Shown one piece after another: positions 37,586-48,149 of a stretch of DNA of 64,000 nt (the first letter of the stretch is position 1; the number at the start of each line of letters is the position of its first letter). The stretch is from Haematococcus lacustris (lineage: Eukaryota; Chlorophyta; Chlorophyceae; Chlamydomonadales; Haematococcaceae). A program made the position numbers and the translations under genes. The stretch spans positions 26,001 to 90,000 of the forward strand of contig JASKMD010000333.1 of the NCBI GenBank assembly GCA_030144725.1, read 5' to 3'. The notes below the pieces were generated by a model. That model saw only the letters and a list, made by a program, of their open reading frames with translations. It was not told where the DNA came from and did no database searches.

Positions 37586-37940
37586 CGAGGCTGGGAGAGT
37601 GGGGGTTCTGCACAACCCCTCTCTGCTTTTCAACAACTCCCTCCTTCCAACCACATCCTCAAAACCATGCAGCCTCTGCCCGCAAGGCCCTGTCTCACTA
37701 GACCCCTGCCTGCAGAGGCGTTTCCAGTTTAGCCATTGCCCGCCAGCCCCTGCTGCCCAGCCCTGCTGCCCAGCCCCTGCTGCCCAGCCCTGCTGCCCAG
37801 CCACCTGCACCGCGGTCTTGTAGTTGTCCACCCGCTCCACCAGTGCCTGCTTGATGAGGTCAGAGGTCTGGGACAGAAATGCCAGGTTGTCCTGCAGGCA
37901 AGGCGGCGAGGCGGCAGTGGCCGATGCAGCATAAGGAGCA

Positions 37941-38009
<69 letters not shown>

Positions 38010-41000
38010 GCAGGCAGGCAGTACTGGCCCTGGCGTATACTTTAGTACAAGGAGGTTGCCTGTTGTGGCCACACCCAGGTTGTCCACTGTGGGGTTTGTT
38101 GGCCCAGTGGCAGGCAAGGTGGCTGCACCCTCTCACCTGCACGCTGCTGCGCAGCAGGGAGGAGCCCACTCCCAGGGCCTGGGCAGTGGTGGTGGCACTG
38201 TCCTGCACCACCTGGGCAGGTTTACCTGCAAGTGAGCAGCGGGAAGGACAAGAGCAAGGCCAAGGGTGTGAAAACTGAGGGGAGAAGAGCAGGTGCTGGA
38301 AGCGGCCAGCAACCAGGTGCTGCGGCCTCACCCAGGCTCCCATGACCCAGGCCACCACCAGGCTCAGCGCCATTACAACACCAGGGTGCACGGCATCCTC
38401 ATCCAGGCTGCCCACTATTGCACACTACACACTGTAGACTGCCACTGGTCGGCTGCCAGCAGCGGCTGCAGGCGTTGGCTGGCCACTCACTGTTGGTGAC
38501 GGCCTCAACCAGCTTGTCCAGGGCAGCCGAGTACTTGCTGGCCACAGGCCCTGTGTCGGCAGCCCCAGGCACGGTCCCAAGCACGGTTTGAGTTCAGTCA
38601 GGGGCGTAGGCACAGGCACAAGCACAGAGGTGCCCTTGCCAAGCGCTACATCCTAACTGGAAGCCACATGCAGGTAAGGGCTTAATGTTCGTGAGTGAAG
38701 TGGTGCACTGGGGTAGGGGGGGGGGTAGGGTTTGGGGGTTAGGGTTAGGGGTTAGGGTTAGGGGCATGCATGTGTTGTGGCACTGCTGCAACTAGGCCTG
38801 GAACCTGCAGTGAACTTGCATGCAGCAAGCATGTCTTGGGTCTATCCACGGTGCTGCATCGAAAGGGGGCAGCCAGCCTGCCCGAGTCTGCGCCTACCAG
38901 AGGCCAGGGATTGCATCAGGTTGTTGACCCGCGTCATCACCGGGCCCTCCCCTCGCAGCACACTCCTCATGTTGGCACCGGCTGACTGCCCCATAGAGCC
39001 AAACAGCTGGGCAATGAGGCCAGTGTCAGCGTCTGACAGGCCCAGCCCGGACTGCAAGTAGACGACGGACACAGCAGCATCACTGGGTCCTTCTGCTCGA
39101 CCTCACACCCTGCACCCTCTCCTTTGCCCCTGTTCTGCCCTCGTAATGTGCACAGCTCATTTGGCTTATAATATCAGCCTCGCTTACACCTTTACTCATC
39201 GCTAGCAGGCCATGCCCATCTCAGCGGCATATCCTCAGGCACAGTGACATGTTGCTGGAAACAGTAGCCGAGCGATGCAGGAGTTGATGAAAGGGAGGGT
39301 ACATGTAGCTTAGCGGCATGGCAGCCCGGCGAGCAGGTGGCTACCCCAACCTGGGCCATAGTGGAACGGAAGGTAGTGCCATTGCCCGCCAGAAGCGCGG
39401 CATCCGAGGCGTCGGTGGAGTTCAACCCCGCCGCAACGCGCACCTGCGAAAAACACAGCCGGCAGGGTGTTTAACAATGACGAGCTGGCGGATTGCCAGA
39501 GCTCAGGGCGAACACTTAGCTGTTAGCTGCTGCAGCTAGCGGTTGCTGCAGCTAGCGGCAGCAACGGCTTACAAGATCGCGGAAAGACTCGAGGAAGCCC
39601 ACGACGGCGGTCTCCTCATCACTGGCACTGTTGTTAACGGCGGCGCGGATGGACGCGTTCCTGGCATTCGTCGTGAAGATGGACCCCACCGGGGAGTTGC
39701 CGGATAGCACGTCCTGAAAACGAGGCAGGCACACACCGCAGTTACGAAACATCAGGAACATCAGGCCGCTAGTTTGCATCTACCGCCCAGGCACCCTAGC
39801 CCGGCTCCACTAGCTGTTACTTTGTCAAGCCACGCCAGCGGCTGAGCGCAATAATACGTCCTCGTGCGCCATCCTTTAGTGTGCTGCCAACTTAGCACAC
39901 GGCCTCTGATTGTGTGACATGTTCGTGCGATGCTTGCACGTCCTGCATGCCACACCTGCACGCCGGAGATGGCTCGGGCTACAGCCGTCTGGTTGTAAGG
40001 CTGCAGGAGCGAATCCAGGCGCTGGTTTAGGGCAGCCAGAGCGGTGGCGGTTCGGTTGGCAGCGGCTCCAACTCGAGGCCGTGTAAAGGTCGAGCTACAG
40101 GGGCGATACCCAGAGTCAGAGCAGAGGCGAGAACGAGGGGTTAAGAGGCGCAGAGCAGGTAGGGTAAGGGGCAATGGTCAGTGACACTGGTTTGGCAGTG
40201 TCAGCAGAACAGCAGTGGCAGCAGCAAACCGGGCCACATAGAAGCTATGGTGGTGACTGTGTTTTTGTTGTTGATGGACAAACTGGAGAAGAAGCATGAC
40301 CAGGGCAAGAGCAGGGGCCAGTGGTGCACAGAGCATGGAGCAGCGCTGTCAGGAGCAGGTGGCAGCAGAGGCAAGAGCAGGGGCAGCAGCAGGAAGGGAA
40401 GCACCAGAGTGACAAGGGTGACCAGGATCTACAGACACACCCCTGGCAACCCACGACCTTACTTGGTCAGGGTGTCGAGTAGCGCCTCCAGCAGCGTGGG
40501 TTCGTCAGCCTCCCCAGCTGAGTCAGCACCAGCAGCAGAGGGGGAGGTGGCAGTTGAAGTGGGTTTGGCTAGGGCTGGGGTGGATGTGTTGGAGGCTGGG
40601 GCAGGGGCAGGGGCTGCGCTGGCAGGAGGGGTGCTGCCCTCACTGGCTGCGGGTGTGATGGCAGGCAGGGTGGGAGTGGACGAGCTGGGGGAGGGACCAG
40701 AAAAGGCAGTCACGTTTGAGGCAGCAGCGTCAGGGGTGGCGGCAGGGGCAGCAGGGGTGGCGATGGTGGCGACGGCAGGGCTGGCGGCAGGGGCGAGGGC
40801 AGGGGTCTCTGTTGAAGCGGCTGAGGTTGCTGGGCATAGGGTGAGGCTCCAGGACTGGAGGTTAATGGGCCGGCTGCAGGCAGGCAGGCAGGCAGGCAGG
40901 CAGTACAGGCAGTACAGGCCGGCAGGCAGGCAGTACTTGGGGTCAGCCAGCATGTGTCAGGAGTCCCTGCATCCGTACCCCGTCACCACCACCACCACTA

Positions 41001-41369
41001 CCACCACTACCAGCACCATCATCATGCTACCGTCATCTTGTGACTTGCCAGCATCAGTCAATGGCTACTGCATGCGGTAGTGGCAGTGAGCAGCAGGGGC
41101 ATATGGATACTTCCCCCAGCCCCCAGCCACGTTCCCCACCTTGCATCCCTTAGGTCCACAATGCGCAGTACCCAGCTGCCCTCACTGCCACCCTGCCCTG
41201 CTGCACTGCTGGCGCCGGAGGCGAGTGTTGACAGCGGCTGCACAGGCAACATCCAGTGGGCACAGCACCATGGCGGCAGCAGCAGCAGCAGCAGCACCAT
41301 AGCAGCAGCAGCAGCACCACCATGGCAGCAGCAGCAGCAGCAACCTTACTCACCCTTCTCTTCAACATG

Positions 41370-41411
<42 letters not shown>

Positions 41412-42692
41412 CCATCGAGTACTCGAATTGACTCAGTGTGGGGATGATGCTGAGCAGGCGTTGCTTGTATCCTTGACAATAGACAGTGGCAGCAGCAGTG
41501 GCAGCAGTGGCGGTAGCAACAGCGATGGCAGTGGCAGCAGCAGCCATGGCACTGGCACCAGCAGTGGCAACAAGGTGTGACCCCCTCCCTCCCCCCACAC
41601 TCACCTCCACAGGCTTCCAAGTGCCAGTGAAAGGAGCAGCGGCAGCCACCAGTGGGAAGGCGGTGGTGGCAGTGTCGCTGAAAGCCACGGATTGCAGGTT
41701 GCTCCCGCTGCTGCCGTAGCCAACATCCTTGAGGGTCACGGTGGTGGGGGTGTCGCTGGCACTGGCAGCGGCTGACAAGGTGATCTGCAGCCAGGCCAGG
41801 GAGCAGGGCATGGTGGTGAAGGCTGCATGTAGATGAGATGTCGCATAGACAATAAGTGTGATGTGCAGAGTGTGAGATGGGGTGTTGTGAACTCGACCCA
41901 CTGGTCAAGGGGTGGGGTGGGGTGAGGTGGGTGGGGTCCCAACGTGAGGGACGGGCTAGCTAAGCATGCTGGAGAAAGGAGTCATGGCAGCGCTGCTCGC
42001 TTTGTATCTCGCTGCGTATATCGTTGTGTATCTTGCTGCGTATCTTGCCAGGCCCTAAGGGTGCAGGGCAGGCTGCGTGAGAAATGAGCCGCCAGGGCTG
42101 GGGCTGCACGGAGCAAAGCGCCCGGCAGGAGTTGTAGAGCAGAGGTGAGCTGACCACGCGCGCTGTACAAGCTGTGTGGGCGAGGGTGGCCACTCGATGC
42201 GATGCAATGCGATGCGGCGAGTTGACTAAGTGCCCCAAGCTGTACCAGGTTTAGCGGATGAGGTGTCGGTGACCGGCTGCAAAGTCACTGCCTGCTACTT
42301 CGGGTTGTTGGCTTAGATTGGGTTGGGTTGGGAGGCGTTGCGCACCTTGAGCGCTCCAATTTGGGGATGCTCAATGGACAAGGGCCCTAAGCTGACGCTG
42401 CCGAGCGGGAACGCGTCCGGCACATTAAGGACGCTGAGGATGGGACCGCGAGCTGCGCCAGTGCCAGTCTGCTGCAGTGTGGTGCAGCCCTGCGAGCCAG
42501 AGAGGGACCATCCGTGAGCTGTCTGTTTATGCTCGGAAGCTGCCGCTGCGCACGCCGTGACGCTGCGACGCTGTGAAAGCAGGGCTGAGCGCTGGGCTGC
42601 TGAGCCGTAGCGGTGGTGGGCAGCAGCACCTGTGTGCCGGCCACACCGGCCAGCAACATGATTGCGAACAGGACGCGGCGACGCTGCATCAT
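35346..42692 (-). CDS. Secreted protein with P/Homo B domain, Ala/Pro/Thr/Ser linker and Ala-rich helical segments
   Basis: The start MMQRRRVLFAIMLLAGVAGT is a signal peptide. Exons 42489-42346 (GCTTLQQTGTGAARGPILSV), 41784-41605 (TVTLKDVGYGSSGSNLQSVA, then APFTGTWKP), 41237-41140 (PLSTLASGASSA, EGSWVLRIVDLRDAR) and the head of 40873-40463 (PINLQSWSLTLCP) together form a P domain: TVTL, APFTGTW, GSWVLRIVD and LQSWSLT match its signature order. About 120 Ala/Pro/Thr/Ser residues follow (40840-40463). About a dozen short exons then give amphipathic helices, such as AANRTATALAALNQRLDSL, LSDADTGLIAQLFGSMGQS and LATANNAVSRLAQKTGPLV, with one strongly hydrophobic stretch (VVMALSLVVAWVMGAW, near 38370). 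The last exons are 35651-35563 and 35447-35346. In convertases the P domain follows a protease domain; none is seen here. Exon order between 40100 and 35700 is partly inferred. Confidence 0.75.
37562..37585. repeat. CAG microsatellite
   Basis: A short pure AGC/CAG run in an intron of the P-domain gene. On the sense (minus) strand it reads CTG and sits near a 3' splice site. Similar runs are at 41278-41340, 41370-41412 and 43497-43562. Confidence 0.7.
37944..38007. repeat. CTGG tetranucleotide microsatellite
   Basis: About 16 GGCT units lie in an intron of the P-domain gene, followed by CAGG units. On the sense strand it reads AGCC/CAGC. Confidence 0.85.
38722..38766. repeat. Interstitial telomere-like repeats
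   Basis: The run holds several TTAGGG/TTAGGGG units (…GGGTTAGGGTTAGGGGTTAG…) preceded by GGGGGTAGGGTTTGGGGG. It lies in an intron of the P-domain gene. It is too short and mixed to be a chromosome end. Confidence 0.6.
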
Positions 42693-42997
42693 TGCTTGCG
42701 TTGATGTGTCGATGTGCTGTACTTTAGAGCAGGAGATACGGCGAAGGGACTCGGAAGGGGGGGCAAACTAACGGACTCAAGACCTAGGGGGATCACGAGG
42801 ATTCAACTACGGGGGATCACGAGAGATTCAAGTCGCTGTACTGGGTCTGGGTGTCGACACCAAGTGTGGGGTTATAAGGGGCAATCGGCGAAGGGATGAC
42901 AAATGTGACAAGTGAGCGCCCCGCGTGCTGACTCAATCGAGCTTTCAGCGAACATAATTAAGCACCTTCTCTGCAACGCACAACCACGCGCGCATTC
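42693..42997 (-). promoter_or_regulatory. Upstream region of the P-domain gene with motifs shared with the gene at 54136-56639
   Basis: Two copies of GGGGGATCACGAG lie at about 42789-42801 and 42818-42831, preceded by GGACTCGGAAGGGG (about 42747). Further upstream is CCCCGCGTGCTGACTCA (about 42918-42935). The promoter of the helical gene at 56639 has the same three elements in the same order. Function is unproven. Confidence 0.45.
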
Positions 42998-43261
42998 TCA
43001 CACGCTCTGACTCAGGCTGATGCGAGGACTGCAGACTGTTGTCGAGGCCTCCTGCCCGTCCGCAAGCACCGTGACCCGTGTGAACCAGCTGCGCACCATG
43101 AGGCCCAACAGCAAGCTGCCGAGCAGCGCTCTCATACTGCAGGCCTCCACCCAAGCCTCGATTTGCTTGGCAACCCGCGCCTCGACCACATCGGACGCCA
43201 CGACCGCACCCGCCTCTAAATCCGCAGCGGTCATCGTTACGGTATGAAGCTTACGTTTCAT
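42998..43261 (-). CDS. Small hypothetical protein with one hydrophobic segment
   Basis: An 87-residue frame starts at ATG 43259-43261 (MKRKLHTVTMTAADLEAGAV) and contains DVVEARVAKQIEAWVEACSM, then MRALLGSLLLGLMVRSWF, a likely membrane segment, and ends at TGA 42998-43000. Codon choice is GC3-rich like its neighbours, which favours real coding. The frame stays open upstream to about 43387 without a better start. It lies about 300 bp upstream of the P-domain gene on the same strand. No family is recognised; it may be one exon of a larger gene. Confidence 0.4.
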   Translation of the reverse strand: MKRKLHTVTMTAADLEAGAVVASDVVEARVAKQIEAWVEACSMRALLGSLLLGLMVRSWFTRVTVLADGQEASTTVCSPRISLSQSV

Positions 43262-43519
43262 CGCATGCCAAGTATGGTCGTCGTTGTGGCGGGCCCAGCG
43301 CGCTTCACCGCTGGCGTGGCTGGCCTGCTGCGCCTGGCTTGGCTCTGGCTGAGTCGAGCACGCGGTCCACTTCACTGTCCGAGGCACTGTCTGTCACGCT
43401 GTCTGTTTTGCCTTCCTGCATTGGCTTTGTAAATCGCTCCTCCTGGTTTTCCTGTGAATTTTTTTCACACCAAGTGTTTGCACAAATATCTAGCCAGCAG
43501 CAGCAGCAGCAGCAGCAGC

Positions 43520-43566
<47 letters not shown>

Positions 43567-43699
43567 CTACAGCTACAGCTACAGCTACAGGTGCTGCTGC
43601 TGCCCTGTAAAGGTGTGTGCATCAGTATTAGGTGTCCCATACTAGGTGTCTTGTACTAGGTGCAGGTACTGACAGCACCCTTGTCCCTTAATAGGGCCT

Positions 43700-44084
43700 C
43701 CAAATGGTGAGCTGGCTGGGCTCAGCTGCCTGCTCAGTCTTGCTGCGCTTGGCTGGCATGGGAGAGCTGGGCCCAGGCTCCGAGGCTGCTGGCTGTGTGG
43801 CTGCCTCGCTGATGTATGGGGTCTGTGGGGGCTTGCGGGGGGCCACTATTGGGCACCACATCATGCCCCGCACTGGATGGTCACGCTGCTGGCTCCATGC
43901 TGGGTGCAGCAGGCGGTGGTGCACCTGCCCTGCTGGGGGCTTTCAGCCTGCACGCCTGGTGGGCTGCTCATGGTCCAACTCCTCCTCACATGGCTGCTGG
44001 CCATTCACTGCTGAGCTGACCCGGGTGGTTTGGTGCTTGTCCACAAGCATCACCCTGCCCCGCAGCTAGTCTGTGCCCCTGGGC
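43700..44084 (-). pseudogene. Fanzor-like nuclease, portion downstream of the hAT insertion
   Basis: Minus strand: RPRGTD, a TAG stop, LRGRVMLVDKHQTTRVSSAV, QQPCEEELDHEQPTRRAG with another stop, then HPAWSQQRDHPVRGMMWCPI and the Pro/Ala linker up to KTEQAAEPSQL. The Glu of VDE has become Lys and at least two stops interrupt the frame, so this part is dead. It continues the frame interrupted at 45590. Confidence 0.65.
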
Positions 44085-44429
44085 CTGCACACCAGTGTTT
44101 TTTTTTTAACGCTATATATAGCGATCGCTATAAAAAGCGACATTTCAGAGGGCTCCGTGCGCTATGGATTCGACCCCTTGCGGACTGCGCTATAGCGCAT
44201 CGCGTTATAAAAAGGGAACTTTGTACTGCAGCCGCAGCTCGGCTAAGAGCCGCAATTTGGATAAGCGCCGCAGTCCCGATGGCTGAGGGCCGTGCCCGCC
44301 GAGGGTATAGCAATGGTGCCTACTTACAAGCCAGGGCACACGGTAACAGCAACAGGTTTTAGGACAGCTGGCTCACTGGCGATCGCCCACTGTGGCTTAC
44401 AAACCAAGGGCTCGATGCCTCAAACCAGT

Positions 44430-44480
44430 ACAAGGCGCGCTGCGAACGCTGCAACAAGAGCTTCAACTGCAACTTGCATA
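44430..44480 (+). pseudogene. Remnant of BED-type zinc finger of the hAT transposase
   Basis: The plus strand reads QYKARCERCNKSFNCNLHTT followed by TWC and a stop. The Cys-x2-Cys pair and the spacing to the His resemble a decayed BED finger, which hAT transposases carry at the N-terminus. It is short and out of frame with the main hAT reading frame. Confidence 0.4.
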
Positions 44481-44735
44481 CCACCACCTGGTGCTGACCT
44501 GGGCTGGTGCTGACCTGAGCTGACAGCCTTCACCAATGTGGCAGGACCTGGCAGCTGCCTGGTGTACAACGGCTCTGGCCATTTGGCATTGCAGCCGCAT
44601 GGGAGTGGCAGTATGATAGTGCAATCAGATGAGTGACAGTGAGGATGAAGAGGAGGTAGGCAGCAGGCAGCACCAGCAACATTTGGTGAGAATGAGGAGG
44701 AGGAGGAGGAAGGCAGTGAGCTAGGCAGTGAGCCG

Positions 44736-45491
44736 GTGCAGCTGTACGCCATCCCCCCAAAAGGGCGCCGGGCTGCTTTAGTGCCAGCTTGTGACTTCCA
44801 GCAGCATGTCGACAGTGCCAAGCAGGAGCTGGCAGCAATAGCAGATGCTGTGGTACGTGACCTACACAACCGCTTCCTCCCACCGGAGCATGCCAAAGGA
44901 CTGGCTGTTGTGTACGCCCACTACTGGGACAAGCAGCCCAGCGATGAAGACTTCCTTGAGCGCCTGGCCATTGTCAAGGCCCGGTACTGCATGGGCGCGA
45001 CCCTGGCTGACGGCCAATTGGCGCCAGCCTTGTTGGACCAGCTAAACCTATCTGCCCAGCAATCAACATTTGTGGAAGTCATGCGCTGCCAAGCTGAACA
45101 CCGTGTGGAGCTAAGCTCAGCAGCAGCCAACCCAGCCAAGGAGACCACCAAGTTGTGGCGCTACCTGGCTGGCCAACCCATCACCAAGGCTGACATCTTG
45201 GAGTACATCAAGCTGGCAGAGCTTGCTCTGGTCATGACACCAGGCTCAGTGGAGGAGGAGCGCATGTTCTCACCCATGGCTTACCTCAAGGATGACACCC
45301 GCAACAGGCTGCAAGAGTGCCACTTGAATGTGTGCGCCCGTGTCTTCAGCAGCAATCAATTTGATTTGGACACATTCCCAGATGAGCGTGCCATTAGCAA
45401 GTGGCTGGATAACGCTCCTGTGCGTGGGCGCTACCCGCCTATAATTGGGCCAATTGCTTTAAATTTTGTTGTGCGCTATGGGGCCCAATAG
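44736..45491 (+). CDS. hAT transposase, C-terminal part with dimerisation domain
   Basis: The frame begins in an acidic Glu-rich stretch (44636 onward) and runs 251 codons to TAG at 45489-45491. The C-terminal third has the hAT dimerisation signature: TTKLWRYLAGQPITKADILE, then LAELALVMTPGSVEEERMFS, MAYLKDDTRNRLQ and ECHLNVCARV. This matches the family pattern in which a hydrophobic LAxxVLxxPxSxxxxERxFS is followed by R..L. The middle has a helix-rich part (VYAHYWDKQPSDEDFLERLA). The N-terminal catalytic region with the first Asp residues is missing, so the product is unlikely to be an active transposase. The first residue shown is not an ATG, and the true start is unclear. Confidence 0.75.
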   Translation: MQLYAIPPKGRRAALVPACDFQQHVDSAKQELAAIADAVVRDLHNRFLPPEHAKGLAVVYAHYWDKQPSDEDFLERLAIVKARYCMGATLADGQLAPALLDQLNLSAQQSTFVEVMRCQAEHRVELSSAAANPAKETTKLWRYLAGQPITKADILEYIKLAELALVMTPGSVEEERMFSPMAYLKDDTRNRLQECHLNVCARVFSSNQFDLDTFPDERAISKWLDNAPVRGRYPPIIGPIALNFVVRYGAQ

Positions 45492-45589
45492 GGTCGCGCT
45501 ATGAACATGACAGTCCCAATCTGAGCCATGACACTTTGTGCTATGAAATTGGAAAGAGGCCAAATGAAAAAAAAAACACTGCTGCACAC

Positions 45590-46432
45590 CACCTTGCAGC
45601 AGGCACGCAACACCGCATCAGCACCCCAACCTTCCCGGGTGTCAATGCCAGCTGCTCCAAAGAGTACCACCACCTGCTTGGCATGCCCATGGCGCTCCAT
45701 GACACCTCCGTCATGTCCTCGTCCAACTGCGGCCATGCACACAAGGCACACACATGGCGGCTGATATGGTGGCACCAGGTTAGGCATGGCACAATCAACT
45801 ACTATTCCACTTCATGCCCAACCCACCACCTCACAGTCCCTTACCCTCCCTCCCACACACCTACCCACCCACCCACCCACCCTCACCTTCTTGAAGAACT
45901 GCTCCAGCGCCCGGTCCTGGGCTCTGTACAGCCTCAGCCGCTGCCGTGCCCACTTGGGGTCCAGGTTCACCTCCCACACCGCATCCCAGGTGGCCAGGGT
46001 AACGGTGATGTGCTTCAGTTTCGCCTCAAGGGAAGTGCCGGCTGAGCTGGCCGCTGCCAGGTGCTTGAGGTGGGGCTGGCTTGCCGCTGGGTGGTGCAGC
46101 GGGCTTTGTTCAGGCCACTGGCCTGCTTCGCCTGGTCTGCTACCAGCTGGCCTGACTCCTGGTCCCAGGCTGCACTGACTGCCTGGGGTGACGCCAGGGT
46201 CAATGCCCATACCAATTTGCGTGGCTGGATTGAACACAAACTCACGCTGCTCCGCTATGCCCTTGCCTATGTGTGGGAGTCCCACCGCATGGGCTGCTGC
46301 TGCTGCTGCTGCTGCTGCTGTACTTGGGCGGCTGTTGCTGCTAGCAGCTGGGGGTGGGGCGGGAGGAGGGGGAGGAGGCGGTGGCCTTTTAAAGCAACTT
46401 GAGGTTCCCCGGAGATTCATGGAGTAATTCAT
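45590..46432 (-). pseudogene. Fanzor-like nuclease, RuvC-I and middle part (frameshifted)
   Basis: From 46432 the minus strand encodes a Pro run, an Ala run, GLPHIGKGIAEQREFVFNPA and QIGMGIDPGVT, the RuvC-I motif with its catalytic Asp (about 46205-46185). Coding then slips frame: QAVSAAWDQESGQLVADQAK appears in one frame and LKHITVTLATWDAVWEV, LDPKWARQRLRLYRAQDRAL and EQFFKK in another, so at least one indel has occurred. After an intron (45885-45778) the second exon gives VVVLFGAAGIDTREGWGADA and VLRACCKVVC, where the hAT insertion cuts it. The copy shows the order RuvC-I, helical middle, FGAAG segment, VDE segment, which is the Fanzor/TnpB order. Confidence 0.65.
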
Positions 46433-46440
46433 GGAGTTAT

Positions 46441-48149
46441 CAAGTCTGAGGGCAAGGTAGGCTCCACAGCACCTGATGATGGAGGCCCTGCCTGGCCCTG
46501 GCCTAACCTGCCCTGATCAGCCCTGATCAGCCTCGTCTAACCCGCGCTTCAGCCGTTCACCATTAGCCGCTCACAAACGTGGCACTTGCATTGCAGTTGT
46601 GATATCCCACGCATGCTCAGTTCTAGACATGTTGACACCATTTCCAGTCTGATGTGTGGTCAAAGAGCCGGATCGTTTACGTCCTGGGTGCCTGGAACAT
46701 TAACATGGGTCACTGCTGTGACAGTGTCACTGAAACTACATGAGGGCATGCTAGTGACCTACCCTACCATGATGCTGCCCTCAATGGGGTAGGTACTGAG
46801 AGCCTGTACACTGGACTTGGACCCTTGGTGCATTGTACATTGTACATTGGAGGCGGATATCACGAGGTGGTGGTGGCTAAACCCTGCCTTCAAAAATAAG
46901 GAAGACATACTCCGCCCTCGCCGTCCGCCACAGTGCCACCCGGCCGGGGTGCCAGGTCCCATGTGACTGCGCTTCTTGCCCGTTGTCATGTGGCGCGTCA
47001 TTGGGCAGGACGCAAGGTTGCTACAAGTTCTGCAAAGCCAGGTCAGCTGTCAGCTACAACGCTTTGCATGCTGATGTGTGCGTAACGTGGGAGGGGCAGG
47101 GCTCAGAGAGGGTAGGGCTGTGGCTGGGAGGGTATGGGTGGGCAGGGCTGCGGCTGGGAGGGTATGGGTGGGCAGGGCTGCGGCTGGGAGGGTATGGGTG
47201 GGCAGGGCTGCGGCTGGGAGGGGGTAGGAGGACATGGCTGGGGTCGGGAGGGGTGGGGATGGCTCTAGAGGGGTGCTGGGCTTGGCTTTAGCAGCCTTTA
47301 ATGACATGCAGCTTATGGTGTGTGGGTCCTACTACTCTGCCTTTGGCACATGCCACTCTGCCTCTAACACACGTTCCCCGTTGGGCTGAGGTGTGCTGAG
47401 GTTGCTGGGGGGTGGGGGTGTCATGCAGGTGTTTGATGCAGAGTCGAGTTTTGGAATGCCTCGCGATGGCTTTACGACACAGCTTGCACCATCCAAAGGC
47501 TGGGCTATATTGCACGGTGGGCTCGACGCGAACCGTAGCTCACTCTTCGGTCAATTCTGTCTGCAGTCTCTTGCGCCGGCATGGCTTCAGATTCAGAAGA
47601 TTACCAACTCCATGTCGAGACCTGCTGGCTCACACTCTCTGAAATGACATCCAATCCCTACGTTACGTCAACTCCCAAGAGGCGAGAGCATAGTAAAGCC
47701 ATAGAAGCCTGGCTAAGTGCGGCTCAGGCCTAGAAACTTGGGCCCACTCACTGACAGATAAGCGACAGATCGAATCCGTACAGAGTACCTAACCCTGTCA
47801 CTACTTTGGGGACTCCACACATTGGCAGCTGAGTAGCATGCCTGACCCAGCGGAGCACACAGGCAGTCCTGGCTCTGTTGCTATGCCTGGCCACCCTCAG
47901 CCCTCAAAGCTCATGCCCCGCACACCTATGTTTGACTAAACTCCATAAACCAACCCTGCCCGCAAACAGCCCCAAAACCAGCCAGCTGGGCCCCTTCTAC
48001 TACCTACCGCTCACAATGAGTGACAAGACAGCTGTGTCACTCCCACACACAACGCCACCCCCTAAAGCTGCAGGCCACATGGTGTGGCGCGGGGCATGAT
48101 AAAGTGTGATGGGCAGCCGCGGCCCACGGTGGCCCGGGCCAAGGTGTGA
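46441..48149. other. Region without a supported gene; contains a 30-bp minisatellite
   Basis: Four tandem copies of a 30 bp unit (GGGAGGGTATGGGTGGGCAG plus GGCTGCGGCT) lie at about 47108-47222. Short open frames elsewhere show no recognisable domain, splice pattern or codon bias that I would defend. Confidence 0.5.

Larger units (their letters stand above)
44093..45581 (+). mobile_element. hAT-superfamily DNA transposon, 1,489 bp, internally deleted
   Basis: The ends are perfect 15 bp inverted repeats, CAGTGTTTTTTTTTT at 44093-44107 and its complement at 45567-45581. They are flanked by the perfect 8 bp direct repeat CTGCACAC at 44085-44092 and 45582-45589. Eight-bp target duplications and CA(G/C)TG-type ends are hAT hallmarks. 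The uninterrupted target (…CCTGCACACCACCTTGCGGC) is visible in the Fanzor-like copy at about 10903-10922. At under 1.5 kb it is too short for a complete hAT transposase gene. Confidence 0.9.
43676..46440 (-). mobile_element. Fanzor-like element split by a hAT insertion
   Basis: The copy starts at its 5' end (about 46440, diverged GGAGATTCATGGAG terminus) and ends at the family 3' end (ACCCTTGTCCCTTAATAGGG, about 43676). It carries the Ala/Pro exon, RuvC-I and middle region (46432-45890), a second exon (about 45777-45590), and, beyond the hAT insertion at 44093-45581, the VDK/VSSAVNG/MMWCP region (44084-43700). The RuvC-III block is lost: the linker sequence stops at about 43705 and jumps to the 3' terminus. 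Confidence 0.7.

Noticed and set aside
41256..41447. Poly-Ser/Gln and poly-Ala frames around the CAG tracts
   Set aside because: They lie in an intron of the P-domain gene on the opposite strand and change with every frame of the CAG repeat.
44736..45491. An autonomous hAT transposase gene
   Set aside because: Only the C-terminal part with the dimerisation domain survives; the catalytic region and an intact zinc finger are absent from the 1,489 bp element.
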